Under the pieces are notes generated by a model. That model did no database searches. It was given only the letters and a program-made list of their open reading frames with translations, and was not told the DNA's origin. Shown piece by piece: positions 1 through 11,228 of a DNA stretch of 64,000 nucleotides. The DNA lies in the NCBI GenBank assembly GCA_949130485.1, contig OX422186.1, forward strand, positions 3,265,313 to 3,329,312. The letters run 5' to 3'. This DNA comes from Agelas oroides (taxonomy: Eukaryota; Porifera; Demospongiae; Agelasida; Agelasidae). The translations under genes and the position numbers were made by a program. The stretch's first letter is position 1. Every line of letters begins with the position of its first letter.

Positions 1-309
1 GTTTGCCCAAGTCTTCTTTTGGAACTGTCCAGATAGTTTCTCCCAGACAACTTTTGGATCCTCAGGGTCCCCAATGAGATAAAGCAGGGACGGGTCGACC
101 GCCAGCACTATGGTGGCCAGAGCCCGATCTCTCCGTGCCATGTATTTCATGTGCTTGTCAGCGTCTGTCGCCGAATCTGGACATTCTTCGGTGCCAGCTA
201 CAATTCCCCATAGGCCTTCTCTGATAAGAGCCATTCTGCATTGGACCTTCCAGGTCGGGTAGTTGGTACCGCTCAATGGTACGATCGACACTGCCTTCGC
301 GTCTGCCAT
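1..309 (-). CDS. Ty1/copia retrotransposon Gag, N-terminal part (runs off the window)
   Basis: An open frame runs on the minus strand from an ATG at 307-309 through the window edge, 103 codons without a stop. The translation has the layout of copia-type Gag (UBN2/DUF4219 class): an early PLSGTNYPTWKVQ segment, then EGLWGIVAG, then RRDRALATIVLAVDPSLLYL, then DPKVVWEKLSGQFQKK. In this family the segment forms the capsid-like part of Gag that packages element RNA. A primer binding site and a likely LTR lie directly upstream (371-383 and 384-723), which supports the start chosen. No frameshift is visible in the part seen; integrase and reverse transcriptase would lie outside the window, so autonomy cannot be judged. 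Confidence 0.88.
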   Translation of the reverse strand, partial: MADAKAVSIVPLSGTNYPTWKVQCRMALIREGLWGIVAGTEECPDSATDADKHMKYMARRDRALATIVLAVDPSLLYLIGDPEDPKVVWEKLSGQFQKKTWAN

Positions 310-370
310 CGTGCTTCTTCTCGATTCCTGAACTCGCTATTAGTTAACTGAAAGTTCAGACAGCCGTGCC

Positions 371-383
371 TGGGCCCATAACC
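371..383 (-). other. Primer binding site matching the anticodon arm of initiator tRNA-Met
   Basis: The plus strand reads TGGGCCCATAACC, the anticodon-arm sequence of metazoan initiator tRNA-Met, so the minus strand is complementary to it. Copia-type elements are known to prime from an internally cleaved half of this tRNA. It lies between the Gag start and the presumed LTR end at 384, which is the expected place. Confidence 0.75.
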
Positions 384-723
384 TGTTGAAATCAGCCAGC
401 ACTAGCAGCGAGAAAGTTTATTATAACTTGAAGCACACAAAAATCAAAAGCATGGCATGAGACGGAATCACATGATGAAAGCGTGACCATAAAATGATGC
501 AATATTACATAATGCATGATTGTGGATACAAAGTCCAGAGTCATGAGTGCATTTCTAACAATAGTGACAATTGGTGTACTATGATGACATTCCATCGGCA
601 AAAATTGTGATTACAAGCCACTAGAGGTGTTTTGTGGATTAAGTCACAATGGGCACATAGGATTTTGATTAAGCTGAAGCCATCCTGAAGTTGTTTCTAT
701 GACTCACCTCACACGAGCCAACA
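384..723 (-). repeat. Probable 5' long terminal repeat of the copia element
   Basis: Read on the minus strand the segment begins TGTTGG and ends TTCAACA, directly adjoining the primer site. An AATAAA signal lies about 40 bases from the inner end. The outer boundary at 723 is inferred only from the TGTTG/CAACA terminal symmetry, since the second LTR is outside the window. Confidence 0.55.
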
Positions 724-1428
724 CAATGAGAATGAATGCTAGTTTCAACTGCTTTCACTTTAGCAAGTCAGTTCAGTACTGAAGTAAAAGGTGTGTCTAC
801 ATACGTAAATTATGCCTACAGACATGGTTCCCAAAAAATAGAGACATGGTACTTCACAAATCAGTACTAATAATAACCACCTACCCACATCAAAGGTACA
901 TTTTCAGCTGACCAGAAAAATTCTAGTTCACATAAATATCGGCAAAAGCTCACAGCTCCTAACAGTGTGGAATTTGCTGGTGTCACGGCACATGCAGTGA
1001 GTGTTCTTATGTAGTTGAAACAGGGGGAGAACAACAAGCTCCTATAGCCCCACACGTATCACCACTCACCATGACCATTGGAGAATAGGATATCAGGAGC
1101 AGTGACACAAATTAAATTTTTTACTTTTAGCCAAATAACTTTTTAAACAATTCCACATAAATACATACATAGCTCATAATCAGAGCACTAGACGAGCAAA
1201 ATGTTACTCATCCTACCAAAGATCGGCTGCACAGGTAGTGGATACTGGTAGTGTGAGCCCACTGGTGGATACTGGTAGTGTGAGCCCATTGGTGCCTGAC
1301 TTGCAGCACTCACAGGATAACAAGTCATAGCTGTAAACATAAATAAAGTGGGTAGATATAAATTCTTCATACTAGACCATACATTGTAGATGCTGCTGTA
1401 CTTCAAATGTGGCCAACTTCAGATACTA
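724..1428. other. No gene or repeat recognised
   Basis: AT-rich sequence with only short open frames. A 27-28 bp unit is repeated twice near 1240-1290 (GGTAGTGTGAGCCCA and flanks). Confidence 0.5.
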
Positions 1429-1712
1429 TAGCAGGGTTTCATACAGGATTTTGAGTTGGGGGGGGGGGGGGAAACAGGATGGTAACAGGATGACAGTAGC
1501 GTGTGAAAGCTATTAGGGGGGTCTGGGGGCACGCCTCCCAGGAAAATTTTGAATTTAGATCCTCTCAGATTGCTTCTGACGCAATCTGGGACAAACTTTC
1601 CAAACATTTTTATGACACATACTTATGTCCAGCTGGGGGGGGGGGGGGGGGGGGGGGGGGAATTCAGCCCCCCCCCCCCCCCCCCTCCCCTTCCCTGCAT
1701 GAAATCCTGCTA
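1429..1712 (+). mobile_element. MITE, family with TAGCAGGGTTTCATAC ends, copy 1
   Basis: The ends are inverted repeats: TAGCAGGGTTTCATACAGG at the left, and TAGCAGGATTTCATGCAGG as the complement of the right end, flanked by TA on both sides (possible 2 bp target duplication). The interior holds long G and C runs and a core with GATTGCTTCTGACGCAATCT. A second copy in opposite orientation lies at 8712-9038. There is no coding capacity, so it is a non-autonomous DNA element. Confidence 0.8.
1636..1685 (+). repeat. Facing G25 and C19 homopolymer runs
   Basis: About 25 Gs and about 19 Cs are separated by AATTCA inside the MITE. They can fold into a GC hairpin, and the G run can form quadruplexes. 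Run length is likely to be poorly determined by sequencing. Confidence 0.85.
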
Positions 1713-1852
1713 TAAATGATCATACATGTATCTATTGAAGTTGCAGGAGTACTCTCGCAGGAGGTTGTTAAGATTTTATCTGCGAGTGTAGGGGAGTGTG
1801 TGTACATGCATGTGTGTCCATTAGAGTGTGTGTGTGTGTTGTGTGTGTGCAT

Positions 1853-1991
<139 letters not shown>

Positions 1992-2633
1992 CTGAGTACG
2001 TATGTATGTTGTTTCACACTACCATTGTGCAGTTACAATCTAGATATCACGTAGTTCTGCTTGCGCTTAATGTTTAATTTTTGGAAGCTGCATTGGCAGT
2101 ATTCAATAGCCTACATCCTTTTTTAAGCAACTTTCATGTAATGATACATATTGCAATTAACTGTGCCTAGATGAGTGTGTGTTGTAATGTCACAGTACTA
2201 AGATATCTTTCAACAGCAAGTACTCATTCTCAGGCCCAAAGAGTGCTAGAAGTGAGGCTAGTAAGTAGTTTCAAGTTCTTAAAGTTAAACTAAATCAATA
2301 GAATTTATAGCACTCAAGAACTCTCTGGGTTGAAAAAATCCGTAAAGGTCTGTGCCTTTTTGTAAAGATCTCAAAGTTAATTGGAAGGCTACAAATGAAT
2401 CTGAGTGAATTCTTTGATGCATGCTTTCACGTTTTTCAAGTATTAGATAATACCTTTTCATATGAAAACTCTATACATACATGTACCTGTATAAATGTAT
2501 TGTTTGTGTTGGCAATGTTGGTCCTTTCATTTTCCCTGATAAACAGGCATCTTTTACAAAGCATTGCTTCTGCTCATTGCGACATAATGTGTGTCCTTAA
2601 TATTGTCACTTACCAGTAACCGATGTATAGATT

Positions 2634-3700
2634 ACAAGTCACAAAAAAGTTTTCTCAGTGAAAACAAGCACATGTAGGGATGGAACCCTCAAAAACCAAC
2701 CAAACAAGATAGGAACAACACCACAATACTTTTACACCATCCCTACATCTTGTGCCATTTTGCCGACTATGCATTGTGTTTGTTACTTGTGTGCACAGAA
2801 GGGTTGTCTTGGGCATGGAAGCCTGTGGAACGAGCAGTACTGGGTGTGTAGTGCACGTTGTTGTGTATGGAGAGTGCGTTGTGTTGTGAGTGGCTGTAAC
2901 TTTGTTACGGTTGAGTGTGGCAGGCATGGTTAGCTAGTTGATATGTACAAGCTGTGGGGTGCAAGATCAGTGCTGAGTCTGTGTGGCATGTTGGAGTGGG
3001 TTGCGTATGTTGTGGGCTTTTGTAGCTGCTGGGCGTGGCAGGTAAGGGTTGTCTTGTAAGTGGTGTGAGCAGTACTGGGTCGGTCCGTAGTTAACGACAT
3101 GGTGGTGTGTTTGAAGGGTTTGTGGGGTAGATAGCTAGTTGTAGGGAGAAAGGTTGTTTGTTGGTTTGTGGGTGTAGCTGGTGTGCAGTGTTGTTTTAGT
3201 TAACTATAACTTTAACTAAATATATTTTAGTATGGCCTTTTTAAAATTTAGTTAACCAAAAGTGCAACTTAAATTTCTTGCTAACTTGGGGGCTGTAACT
3301 AAAACGTCCAAGGATGTACAAGAAGAAACCGTAACTCTACTAAAACAGAATACAGCCTGTTTTCAACAATAAGTGTAACTAAATACCTTTTAGTAAGGGG
3401 TTTTAGAGTTTCAGTGGTTGAAACTATAACTAACTAAAAATTTTGTAAAACCGGGAAACTAGAACTAAACTAAACCAAAAGTATTTTCTAAATAAAAACT
3501 AACTATAACTAAACTAAAAGCACAAACCCTAAAAACTTAAATTTGAAGGGTTTTGTGGTGTACGTGGTTGGCAAAATGGCACAAGATGTAGGGATGGTGT
3601 AAAAGTATTGTGGTGTTGTTCCTATCTTGTTTGGTTGGTTTTTGAGGGTTCCATCCCTACATGTGCTTGTTTTCACTGAGAAAACTTTTTTGTGACTTGT
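2634..3700 (+). mobile_element. 1.07 kb non-autonomous element with 131 bp terminal inverted repeats
   Basis: Bases 2634-2764 and 3570-3700 are near-perfect inverted copies, starting ACAAGTCACAAAAAAG at the left and ending with its complement at the right. The interior has no recognisable protein. A different dispersed repeat is nested at 3186-3527. I could not find a clear target duplication, so the superfamily is open. Confidence 0.85.
3186..3527 (+). repeat. Dispersed repeat rich in TTTAGTTAACTATAACT
   Basis: Begins with a GTTTTAGTTAACTATAAC-like end and finishes with AACTATAACTAAACTAAAAG, a degenerate inverted end. The first 150 bp are matched closely by 34468-34618, including an ACAAGAAGAAACC stretch. 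It lies inside the 2634-3700 element and is therefore probably a nested insertion. Confidence 0.7.
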
Positions 3701-4462
3701 TTGCTATGTTTTTTTTTTGGTTTAGGAATGGTAAGAGAGAAGTGACATGGGAGGGTAGGCCGAGGGGAAGATGCATGGTGTGTACAGTATGATAGTAGAA
3801 AGAGCTAAGAATTGTCATAAATTCAAACGCTTTGAAGTGAAGTCGTCAATCCAAACATCAAACTTCAGGGGGTTTAGAAGTACAGTCCAAGCAAAGCCTC
3901 ATAAAAACCAAGTGAAAAGCAGATGAGTTTAATAAGGCTTTGCATGCAAGCTTACAAATCCTGTGCTCATTTCACGTGGACTACTAATGGGTTCACCGAA
4001 AAACTCTCCATAGACTGTCACCAGAGTATTGAGTCGTAAGACCCCATTACAGAACTGTTTGATGGTGAGTAGCTATAGTCTAATGGGTTTGAAACGAACG
4101 CATAGGGGTCTGTGGAGCTGAACAACCGCCAGTTCTGTGGCCACCTCTAGTGCAGAAGTTTGGAATGAAGCCATGCACTGTTGACTCGGTGCTACTAGAG
4201 TTTGAGTATACCAAGCTACCAATAGGCTGCCACTTGCTTCATTGGAGGAATATGAAGACTCAGGCACAACACAAAAGGAGGATGTTAAGAAGACACCAGC
4301 CAAAGTGCTACCATCAACTCGCAGTAAACATTGTATGTGTACTATATGCATGTAAATGACTATAACAAGCAAATTTGAAATGTGAAAGTTGACAATAAAA
4401 CTTGAAATTGAATATCAGTAGCTAGTGTTCCAAGTCATATGAAGTACTTGATGGTTAAAACA

Positions 4463-5284
4463 CTAGCTGGCATAGTACCGTCTATACCACTTGAGCTTGG
4501 CTTTTGCAGTCTTCAAATTAGTCATACGGGCTGCTGCCCTTTTTTTGTCAGGGTTCCTCCAATAACTACTATGGGAGGATACGCGGGAAGCTGCCCTTCC
4601 TTTCTCAGGGTCCTCCCAATAGCGGGTATGGGAGGATACGCGGGAAGCTGCCCTTCCTTTCTCAGGGTCCTCCCAATAACGGGCATGGGAGGATGCCCTG
4701 GAAGATGCCCTTTTGGTCTCAGGGTCCTCCCAATAACGGGTATGGGAGGACGCCCTTTTGGTCTCAGGGTCCTTCCAATAACAGACATGGGAGGACACCC
4801 TTTTCGTCTCAGAGTCCTTCCAATAACAGACATGGGAGGACACCCTTTTCGTCTCAGAGTCCTTCCAATAACAGGCATGGGAGGACGCCCTTTTCGTCAC
4901 AGAGTCCTTCCAATAACAGGCATGGGAGGACGCCCTTTTCGTCACAGAGTCCTTCCAATAACAGGCATGGGAGGACGCCCTTTTCGTCACAGAGTCCTTC
5001 CAATAACAGGCATGGGAGGACGCCCTTTTCGTCACAGAGTCCTTCCAATAACAGGCATGGGAGGACGCCCTTTTCGTCACAGAGTCCTTCCAATAACAGG
5101 CATGGGAGGACGCCCTTTTCGTCACAGAGTCCTTCCAATAACAGGCATGGGAGGACGCCCGGGAAGATGCCCTGTGTTTCTCCGGGTCCTTCCAGTAATT
5201 ATTACGGGACGCTTGCCTTTTTTCCCCTTTGTTTCGCAGGTAGTTCTGCTTGTCCTGCGCTCGTTTCTTGCGGACATTACGCAT
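4463..5284 (-). CDS. Basic repeat protein, 273 residues, of the type found at Helitron/PIF1-like N-termini
   Basis: The frame opens MRNVRKKRAQDKQNYLRNKG and continues through about 12 copies of a 15-residue unit, Y-W-K-D-x-x-x-K-R-A-S-S-H-x-C/R. It closes with KKRAAARMTNLKTAKAKLK. The six central units (ACYWKDSVTKRASSH) are almost identical at DNA level while the outer ones diverge, which shows recent expansion. Lys/Arg-rich arrays of this style sit at the N-terminus of Helitron-like and PIF1-like proteins in invertebrates. No helicase or Rep domain follows in this frame, so it may be a truncated copy or the first exon of a longer gene. Other long frames over the same bases are shadows of the repeat. 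Function is not known. Confidence 0.55.
   Translation of the reverse strand: MRNVRKKRAQDKQNYLRNKGEKRQASRNNYWKDPEKHRASSRASSHACYWKDSVTKRASSHACYWKDSVTKRASSHACYWKDSVTKRASSHACYWKDSVTKRASSHACYWKDSVTKRASSHACYWKDSVTKRASSHACYWKDSETKRVSSHVCYWKDSETKRVSSHVCYWKDPETKRASSHTRYWEDPETKRASSRASSHARYWEDPEKGRAASRVSSHTRYWEDPEKGRAASRVSSHSSYWRNPDKKRAAARMTNLKTAKAKLKWYRRYYAS
4590..5190 (-). repeat. 45 bp tandem repeat array (about 12 units)
   Basis: The unit contains CCTTCCAATAACAGGCATGG and GAGGACGCCCTTTTCG on the plus strand. The six units from about 4860 to 5150 are essentially identical. Because 45 is a multiple of three, unit gain or loss keeps the minus-strand frame open. Confidence 0.95.
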
Positions 5285-7431
5285 ATTGCGTTCGATGTAA
5301 AGTGCAGCACAACTACGTCAACTGATCCACGAAATCAGATTTGCAAACTGCAACGCTCAATTCTCACCTTCTCTATGATCTACGAAGTACTGAACCACGT
5401 GCTCAGTTGAACCCTGGTGACGTAATTATGAGTAATATTTAATTAGAGCAAAATGGCGTGTAGCAGCTAGCGTAAGTGTGAGATTACCTGAGAATCGCCG
5501 ACAAGTTTGAGTTCTTTCTTCTAGACCGATAAGTGGCAGGTGCAATACCTAGTGATTTATCCTGTTGTTTTGCGTTTGAATCGTTGTAAAAGCTCCAGCC
5601 GTTATCGTGCTATCGCGGTGGAAGGCAGAAGAAGAAGAAGAAGAAGAAGAAAGTCAGAAGATAGACGATTTGTCCGTTTTGGCAACTTGCCGGTCTGGTG
5701 CTTAGCGATACTTTCCAGCAAACTTAACAGTCTCTTTGCTCATGAAAACACTCGATAATGCCTGATATGGCTCATACAGGCCTTTGACTAATCTAACGAA
5801 GACATTTCGAGCGTGTTATTTGTGCACTTTTAATGTGGCGGCCATTTTTTTTCGGGGTCATCCCTACATATGGCGTACTACCGTACGCCATGATATTTAA
5901 ACTACATGCAAATAACGCTGCATGTATATACATACCACACAGCCACAAGTCACTACTAATTATGGTTACCATATACGCTCCAAATATGCACCACTCATAA
6001 AAAAATTATTATTTTTCCCGGAAGACGCACAAACAAATTTGCTGAATAAGACGCAAGATTAGAATGTGACGCAACATTGGAGTGTGAAAATCAAACTGCG
6101 AATTTTGAAACGATACCTGTGAGAACGTGAAAGTTATAGCCATGGTCAACACACACGGTACCTCAAGTCACTTGCCTGGCGTGGTTCACTTATTTCGGCT
6201 TTGATTGTTCCGCCCATTTTCAGCAAAAAGAAACGCTCTTTTGAGATCTCCCGTGGCGAATGCCCCACAGTACAGCATGTGTCTTCTTCTAAAATAGCTA
6301 CAGCTCACGGTTCCAGATCCATTGGGATACACGGTGTCCTCGAATTTAACATTTGACTCAAAGAGATACACTGTAAGGCGCCATTGTCACTTCTTTTCAC
6401 TTGCGCTTATGATAACTGAGTGCGATCTGCTATAACTGCCAGTAGACAGCTTATGATGACAGCTAGCTCGTGGAACAACGATGTCAACGATGCAACATTA
6501 GAATGTACTGTTGTCAAATTTTTGGCCACTTGATGCAAACTTATAGTTTCTGTATTGTTAATTTTGAAGCGGAGTTAGAGTGACGCATACTACAGTAGTT
6601 ACAAAATAGTGAGAGGCATCAGCAACCTATAACTTGGAGTCTTTGCATAAGGTAGTTTCAAATACCACCTAAGTGGAGATGCTCAAACGTACAGTCATAC
6701 AATAAATAAATGTGTAGAAGTGATAGCATCAGTGTAACTAGATGAATGTACAATGTGGAGACAATACAAGGTATATAGAGCTGATTACATAAGCATGTGC
6801 ATTATTGCAGAAGACAGTACAAATCGTTTATATGAGAGTTGGATTGGCATTGATTAAATGCTTTTTATTACAAGCCTAACTGCACCCCAAGTGGAAAGAA
6901 AACGGTGACTTGAATGCAGGTGGCTTGACTGCAGGTGGATAAATCAGCTTGTCTTGCCATAAATAAGTCATTAAACTAACCACTAGCTACCCATAGTGTG
7001 GAAGTCTGGATAGATGAGGACAAACGTCGAACAGAAAATCGGAGTTAGGTGCAGTCGGAGTTAGGTGTACAATCCAGCTTCTAACAATAAGACCTACAAT
7101 GGGTGCTAATTGTTGGTACGTACTTGAAGCCATTTAGAGGCGAGATGATACAAAGGCAGCCGACTTGCTGGGCAGAAGATGGCCACATGCTACTACTCTA
7201 TACCTGAGTTGTATAGGAGCTAAGAACACCGCACAAAGCCTATTGAGAGATGTCAGTCAGTGTTGTAAAGGAGTGGCGTTGTCATCATAAGCGCTGTTGA
7301 GACATGGGATGTGCTTGTAGTGCAGCAAGCCAGTAGCCAAGTGTGCACTTCACTGAAGTGTCAGAGAGACTTACAGCTCAGTGTGGCTGTGCTGTATCGG
7401 TAGTCTGCTACCTGAAAGTTTTAGCTAATAG
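5285..7431. other. No gene recognised
   Basis: Sequence upstream of the repeat-protein frame. A (GAA)n run at about 5629-5651 is the only simple feature. The open frames here are short and resemble nothing I know. The promoter of the 4463-5284 gene, if it has one, would lie at the left end. Confidence 0.4.
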
Positions 7432-8294
7432 CCTTAGTGCTTCCCGTTGCTTGCAGTATGGTTAACTGGGAGAGGGCCTGGTACATGTTACTCATGTGAG
7501 TGACATCACAGGTAAGGCAAATTATGTGAACGTGGGCGTCATGTAAACCACAAACAACTTTGCCCTCACGCATGCACTGGAGTGCAACTATTCTGAGTCG
7601 AAAGATGGCACGCACAAAGGAGATTTTTTGTCACTCTTCATGAGGCAGTCAGGAGGACAGAGAGTTTTACCAAGCCAATAAAGTGATACCCATTTTTCGC
7701 CACTCTTCTGCTTCCATGCATTATACTGACCGAAAAGCAAAAACACAGCAGAGGATGGCCTGGGAACAAGGTTACTTGAATGTGATTTCCCTGACCACCT
7801 ATTAGCTGTGTCAGTCACTTGGAAATGCTGCACAGTAGTCTGGTCCTTTTGTGTACTGGTTGAACATTGTGCAATATGAACTGAACATCACGCGCTAGCA
7901 CTCGCTGGCTGCTGTCATGCCAAACCTATCCATGGTGCTTGCAAAAGGCACCCAGTTCAGGTAAGTCTGCACAGCCTTTCTAGTTAAAACATAGATAGTG
8001 GAGTCCCACTCCACTATCTATGGTTAAAAGTACGTACCACCATAGTCCTACATAACCATACTCTCGCGTGGCGAGACCTTCCACACGCAAGAAGGATTCT
8101 GGCGGTGTAAAGTGCGTGGGGTGTTACATGCCTAACTGCATTCTAGTCGTGCTCACCCACGTTCAATAATTATTAAAGTCTTTCTACTGTCTTTCTACCC
8201 GTGATGTCACTCATGTGAGAAAATGTACCAGGCCCTCTCCCACTTAACTGTACTGCAAGCGACGGAAAGCTGGGCAAGGGCCTGGGAACGAGCT
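7432..8294 (+). mobile_element. Composite MULE-type MITE of the TAGCCTCGTTCCCAGG family
   Basis: Bases 7440-7508 and 8203-8272 are inverted copies sharing CTTGCAGTA, GGGAGAGGGCCTGGTAC and the CTCATGTGAG block. The right end closes with GGGCCTGGGAACGAGCTA, typical of the family. An internal stretch at 7695-7775 matches 54105-54183 (TTCCATGCATTATACTGACC compared with TTCCGTGTATTATACCGAAC), so a second family member is nested here. There is no coding capacity. Confidence 0.65.
7990..8022 (+). repeat. Short perfect hairpin
   Basis: CATAGATAGTGGAGT and its complement flank CCC. The same 15-mer recurs singly near 25884 and in reverse near 34537, so it is probably the end of a small fold-back family. 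Confidence 0.7.
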
Positions 8295-8711
8295 AATGGC
8301 GTAGCATGTGTATCCCAAGTAGAACTAAGTTTAAACACTGTCTGTTGCTCCATTGGCAAAGATCATGCTCCTCTATAACTAATGCCGTTTGTGCAAATGG
8401 ATGAACATACATACATGAACAGACACCAGTAAATACATGTAGCATTATAAATCACAGTGAGCATGAACAATTTAGTGATGAAACAATGTTGTGACTGCTA
8501 ATTAAGCTACCCATCATTCCTGTTCTACACCATGGAGGTGTGATGTTAACATATAAACTGCTCTGTCCTTAATGGTACTGATATACAGACTTACCTTCAG
8601 CTGCAGATCGAATCATCAGATTCCCTGTACTGCTTATTGTACTGACCTGACGTACATCTAAGCAGACAAAAGAATGGCTCATTAAGAAGCAACTATTTCT
8701 GAAATATACTA

Positions 8712-9038
8712 TACAGGGTTTCATACAGAGGGGGGGGGCCTGGAATTTCCCCCCCCCCCCCCCCCAGAAATCTTCAAATTGAGTATGGTTATTATTGTGG
8801 TGCCATCTATACTGGACATAAGTATGTGTCATAAAAATGTTTGGAAAGTTTGTCCCAGATTGCGTCAGAAGCAATCTCAGAGGATCTAAATTCAAAATTT
8901 TCCTGGGGGGCATGCCCCCAGATCCCCCTAGTAGGCACACACACGTATGCGTGTGTGAGCGTGCTTTCGCACGCTACTGTCATCCTGTTACCATCCTGTT
9001 TTTCCCCCCAACTCAAAATCCAGTATGAAACCCTGCTA
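8712..9038 (-). mobile_element. MITE, family with TAGCAGGGTTTCATAC ends, copy 2
   Basis: Reverse-orientation copy of the element at 1429-1712, sharing both inverted ends, the poly-G/poly-C interior and the GATTGCGTCAGAAGCAATCT core. Flanking TA is again present on both sides. It carries an additional segment near 8780-8810 and a small CGTGTGTGAGCGTGCTTTCG hairpin. Confidence 0.8.
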
Positions 9039-9098
9039 TAGTACGTGGGCAAATCAAAGGCACCACATGCGGTCATATATGGTATAAACACCCTACTG

Positions 9099-9262
9099 TT
9101 GCACCCGCAGGAAGTATATTGCTTAGTCAGGGGTGTATATTTCGAACGCAGGGAGTATATTGCTGAGTCGGGGTGTATATTTCGAACGCAGGGAGTATAT
9201 TGCTGAGTCGGGGTTGTATATTTCGACCGCAGGGAGTATATTGCTGAGTCAGGGGTGTATAT
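9099..9262 (+). repeat. Tandem repeat, unit about 43 bp, four copies
   Basis: Each unit contains GGGAGTATATTGCTGAGTC and GGGGTGTATATTTCGA. There is no unique spacer between copies, so it is not a CRISPR array. Confidence 0.93.
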
Positions 9263-11228
9263 GTTATAGTTATATCACGCCCAGGAGGGATGTATCCGAT
9301 TTACAGTCACGAGCCCGATCGAGGGCTCAACCCCGACCACAAAACCGCCAAATTTAATTACCCTATCAAATTTTCGGCTAATGAGGCAAAGTAGAGGAAA
9401 GTAAAAAAACTGGAAATAGACCGGAAATAGTCATTTTTGATGTTACAAGGCAAATAGAAGAAAGCAAAAAACTGGCAGTCACTGGATTCTAAGGGTAAGT
9501 GGAAAACGCTGAAGTGCAGAAACTAAAGTACAGAAACAAAGTATGGAAGCAGAAGTACGGAAGTCAGAAGAAAAGCTACCTAACGGTGTCTAGTGCCTTA
9601 CTGACTCATGACTGTGTATTTTGACGGCTTGTAGTCCAGCGATGTGAGAGCCGTATCCCAGGGGTCTCAGACAGCAGTGAGTGTCACTATCATGATGCCG
9701 CAGTGAGTTTAAGTGGCCAGGCCCAACCAAAAGCTAACGATGAGTGGGCCAACCATGCAGACTACAGATGTGAGTGTTGTCATAGTTCCTCGCTGAATAT
9801 CTTTGCCAGTGGCTCAACCAGTTGCAGAACTATTTCCAAGATACCAGCAAACAGTCACTGAAGTGACCAAGACAACTCAGCCTGTCATGCTAAACGACTG
9901 TGTTAGTGCTCACTGGAGTCCGAGGTCCCAGTACCTGGCCCTCACATCGCTTGGAGGTAGTCACCCTTTGCCTACAATGCACAGTCATGAGTAAGCAAGG
10001 CACTAGACACTGATAGGTGGCTTTTCTTCTCACTTCCACTTCCATTTCCTTACTTTGGTTTCGCACTTGAGTGTTTTTCACTTGCCCGGATTCTAACAGG
10101 TTGCTAGGTGTGAATTGTCAGTACTCTGACCACTAAGCTACGTACAATCACCAAGAAACCAGCAGCCCTCACAATCTTAGATATGTACTGCATGAAATGC
10201 AAGACAGAAATTGTGGAGGTGACATAGATATAGTGTAACAATGTCAACAGAACAAGGCTACTTTGAAATTGGATTGTGTACAAAAGTTTCTATAGAGATA
10301 ATCTGAGTACTTGTATACACATCACAAACTGCACATGATCTGCTGTCTATGACAACCATTCCACATTGCACATGTATCTGTCTATTGTTCTCAAGAGCAA
10401 AACCAACATCCTCACAGAGCACCTAAGTTTGCAACAAGTCTGCCATGCATGTACCCAGTAGTACACATTTTTCAATTGGCAATAGAAACCAACCACTTAG
10501 GTTTTTTTTGTTAAACATGTAATCCACAAACAGGTGTCTGCATGTACCAGTACTACCAATCACTTAATATGTTGTACCTGTACAAACAGGTGTATTTTAC
10601 TACAATAACAATCTAGTAGTATATAACATGAGGCAACACGAGTCATAAAATTCAGGGACAAACGGTCAAAGCCTGGCACAAATAAATCTGGCCCTTATCT
10701 CCTTAATTAACCTCACTAATGAAACATCCATACTGCTACAGTCACGCACAAATGAGAAACCAAACTTTTAACTATAACCACCAAAGGAGCAACATGATAG
10801 GGAGGAGGCTTGAAAGACAGAATGGACAAGATGTATGTTGTACGTACATATATACTGACTTTACTTGAGTCTTTAGTCATTTTCCTGTGACAGTTGACAA
10901 ACTCTAGTTTTGCTGGGCCCTCATCCCCTTTCTATTCACTGAGCAGTTAGCTAACTATAGGTGGTAGACTTTGGTGAATATGGAGCACCTGGTGAATTGT
11001 TCATGTCAAGTAATGTTTTAATAACATCTTCCTTAGACACACACTGGTATTGGGGAGGTACCAGGATTCTGTACCAGTTAACGGCACCAGAGATCATCAG
11101 CCAGCTAATCTAACTCCTAATTTATATTCAGCTACTACGCATATGGGAAGAAGGAGAACGACATGAACCAAAGGCTGGAAGTTTGGTAGCAAAAGAAACC
11201 ACAGACTTGTACCAGTGTGGAGGGTACG
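9263..11228. other. No gene recognised apart from a SINE-like fragment
   Basis: Only short open frames are present. A tRNA-related segment at about 10010-10145 is listed separately. Confidence 0.4.
10010..10145 (-). repeat. Possible tRNA-derived SINE
   Basis: The minus strand has an A-box-like TAGCTTAGTGGTCAGAGTAC followed about 40 bases later by a B-box-like GGTTAGAATCC. This spacing is that of an RNA polymerase III promoter. It resembles the clearer SINEs at 33401 and 54763 but is more diverged. Confidence 0.4.

Noticed and set aside
4439-5410. Plus-strand 323-codon and 210-codon frames over the 45 bp array
   Set aside because: Because the unit is a multiple of three all frames tend to stay open. 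The minus-strand frame has the family-like YWKD composition and a basic start; the others are shadows.
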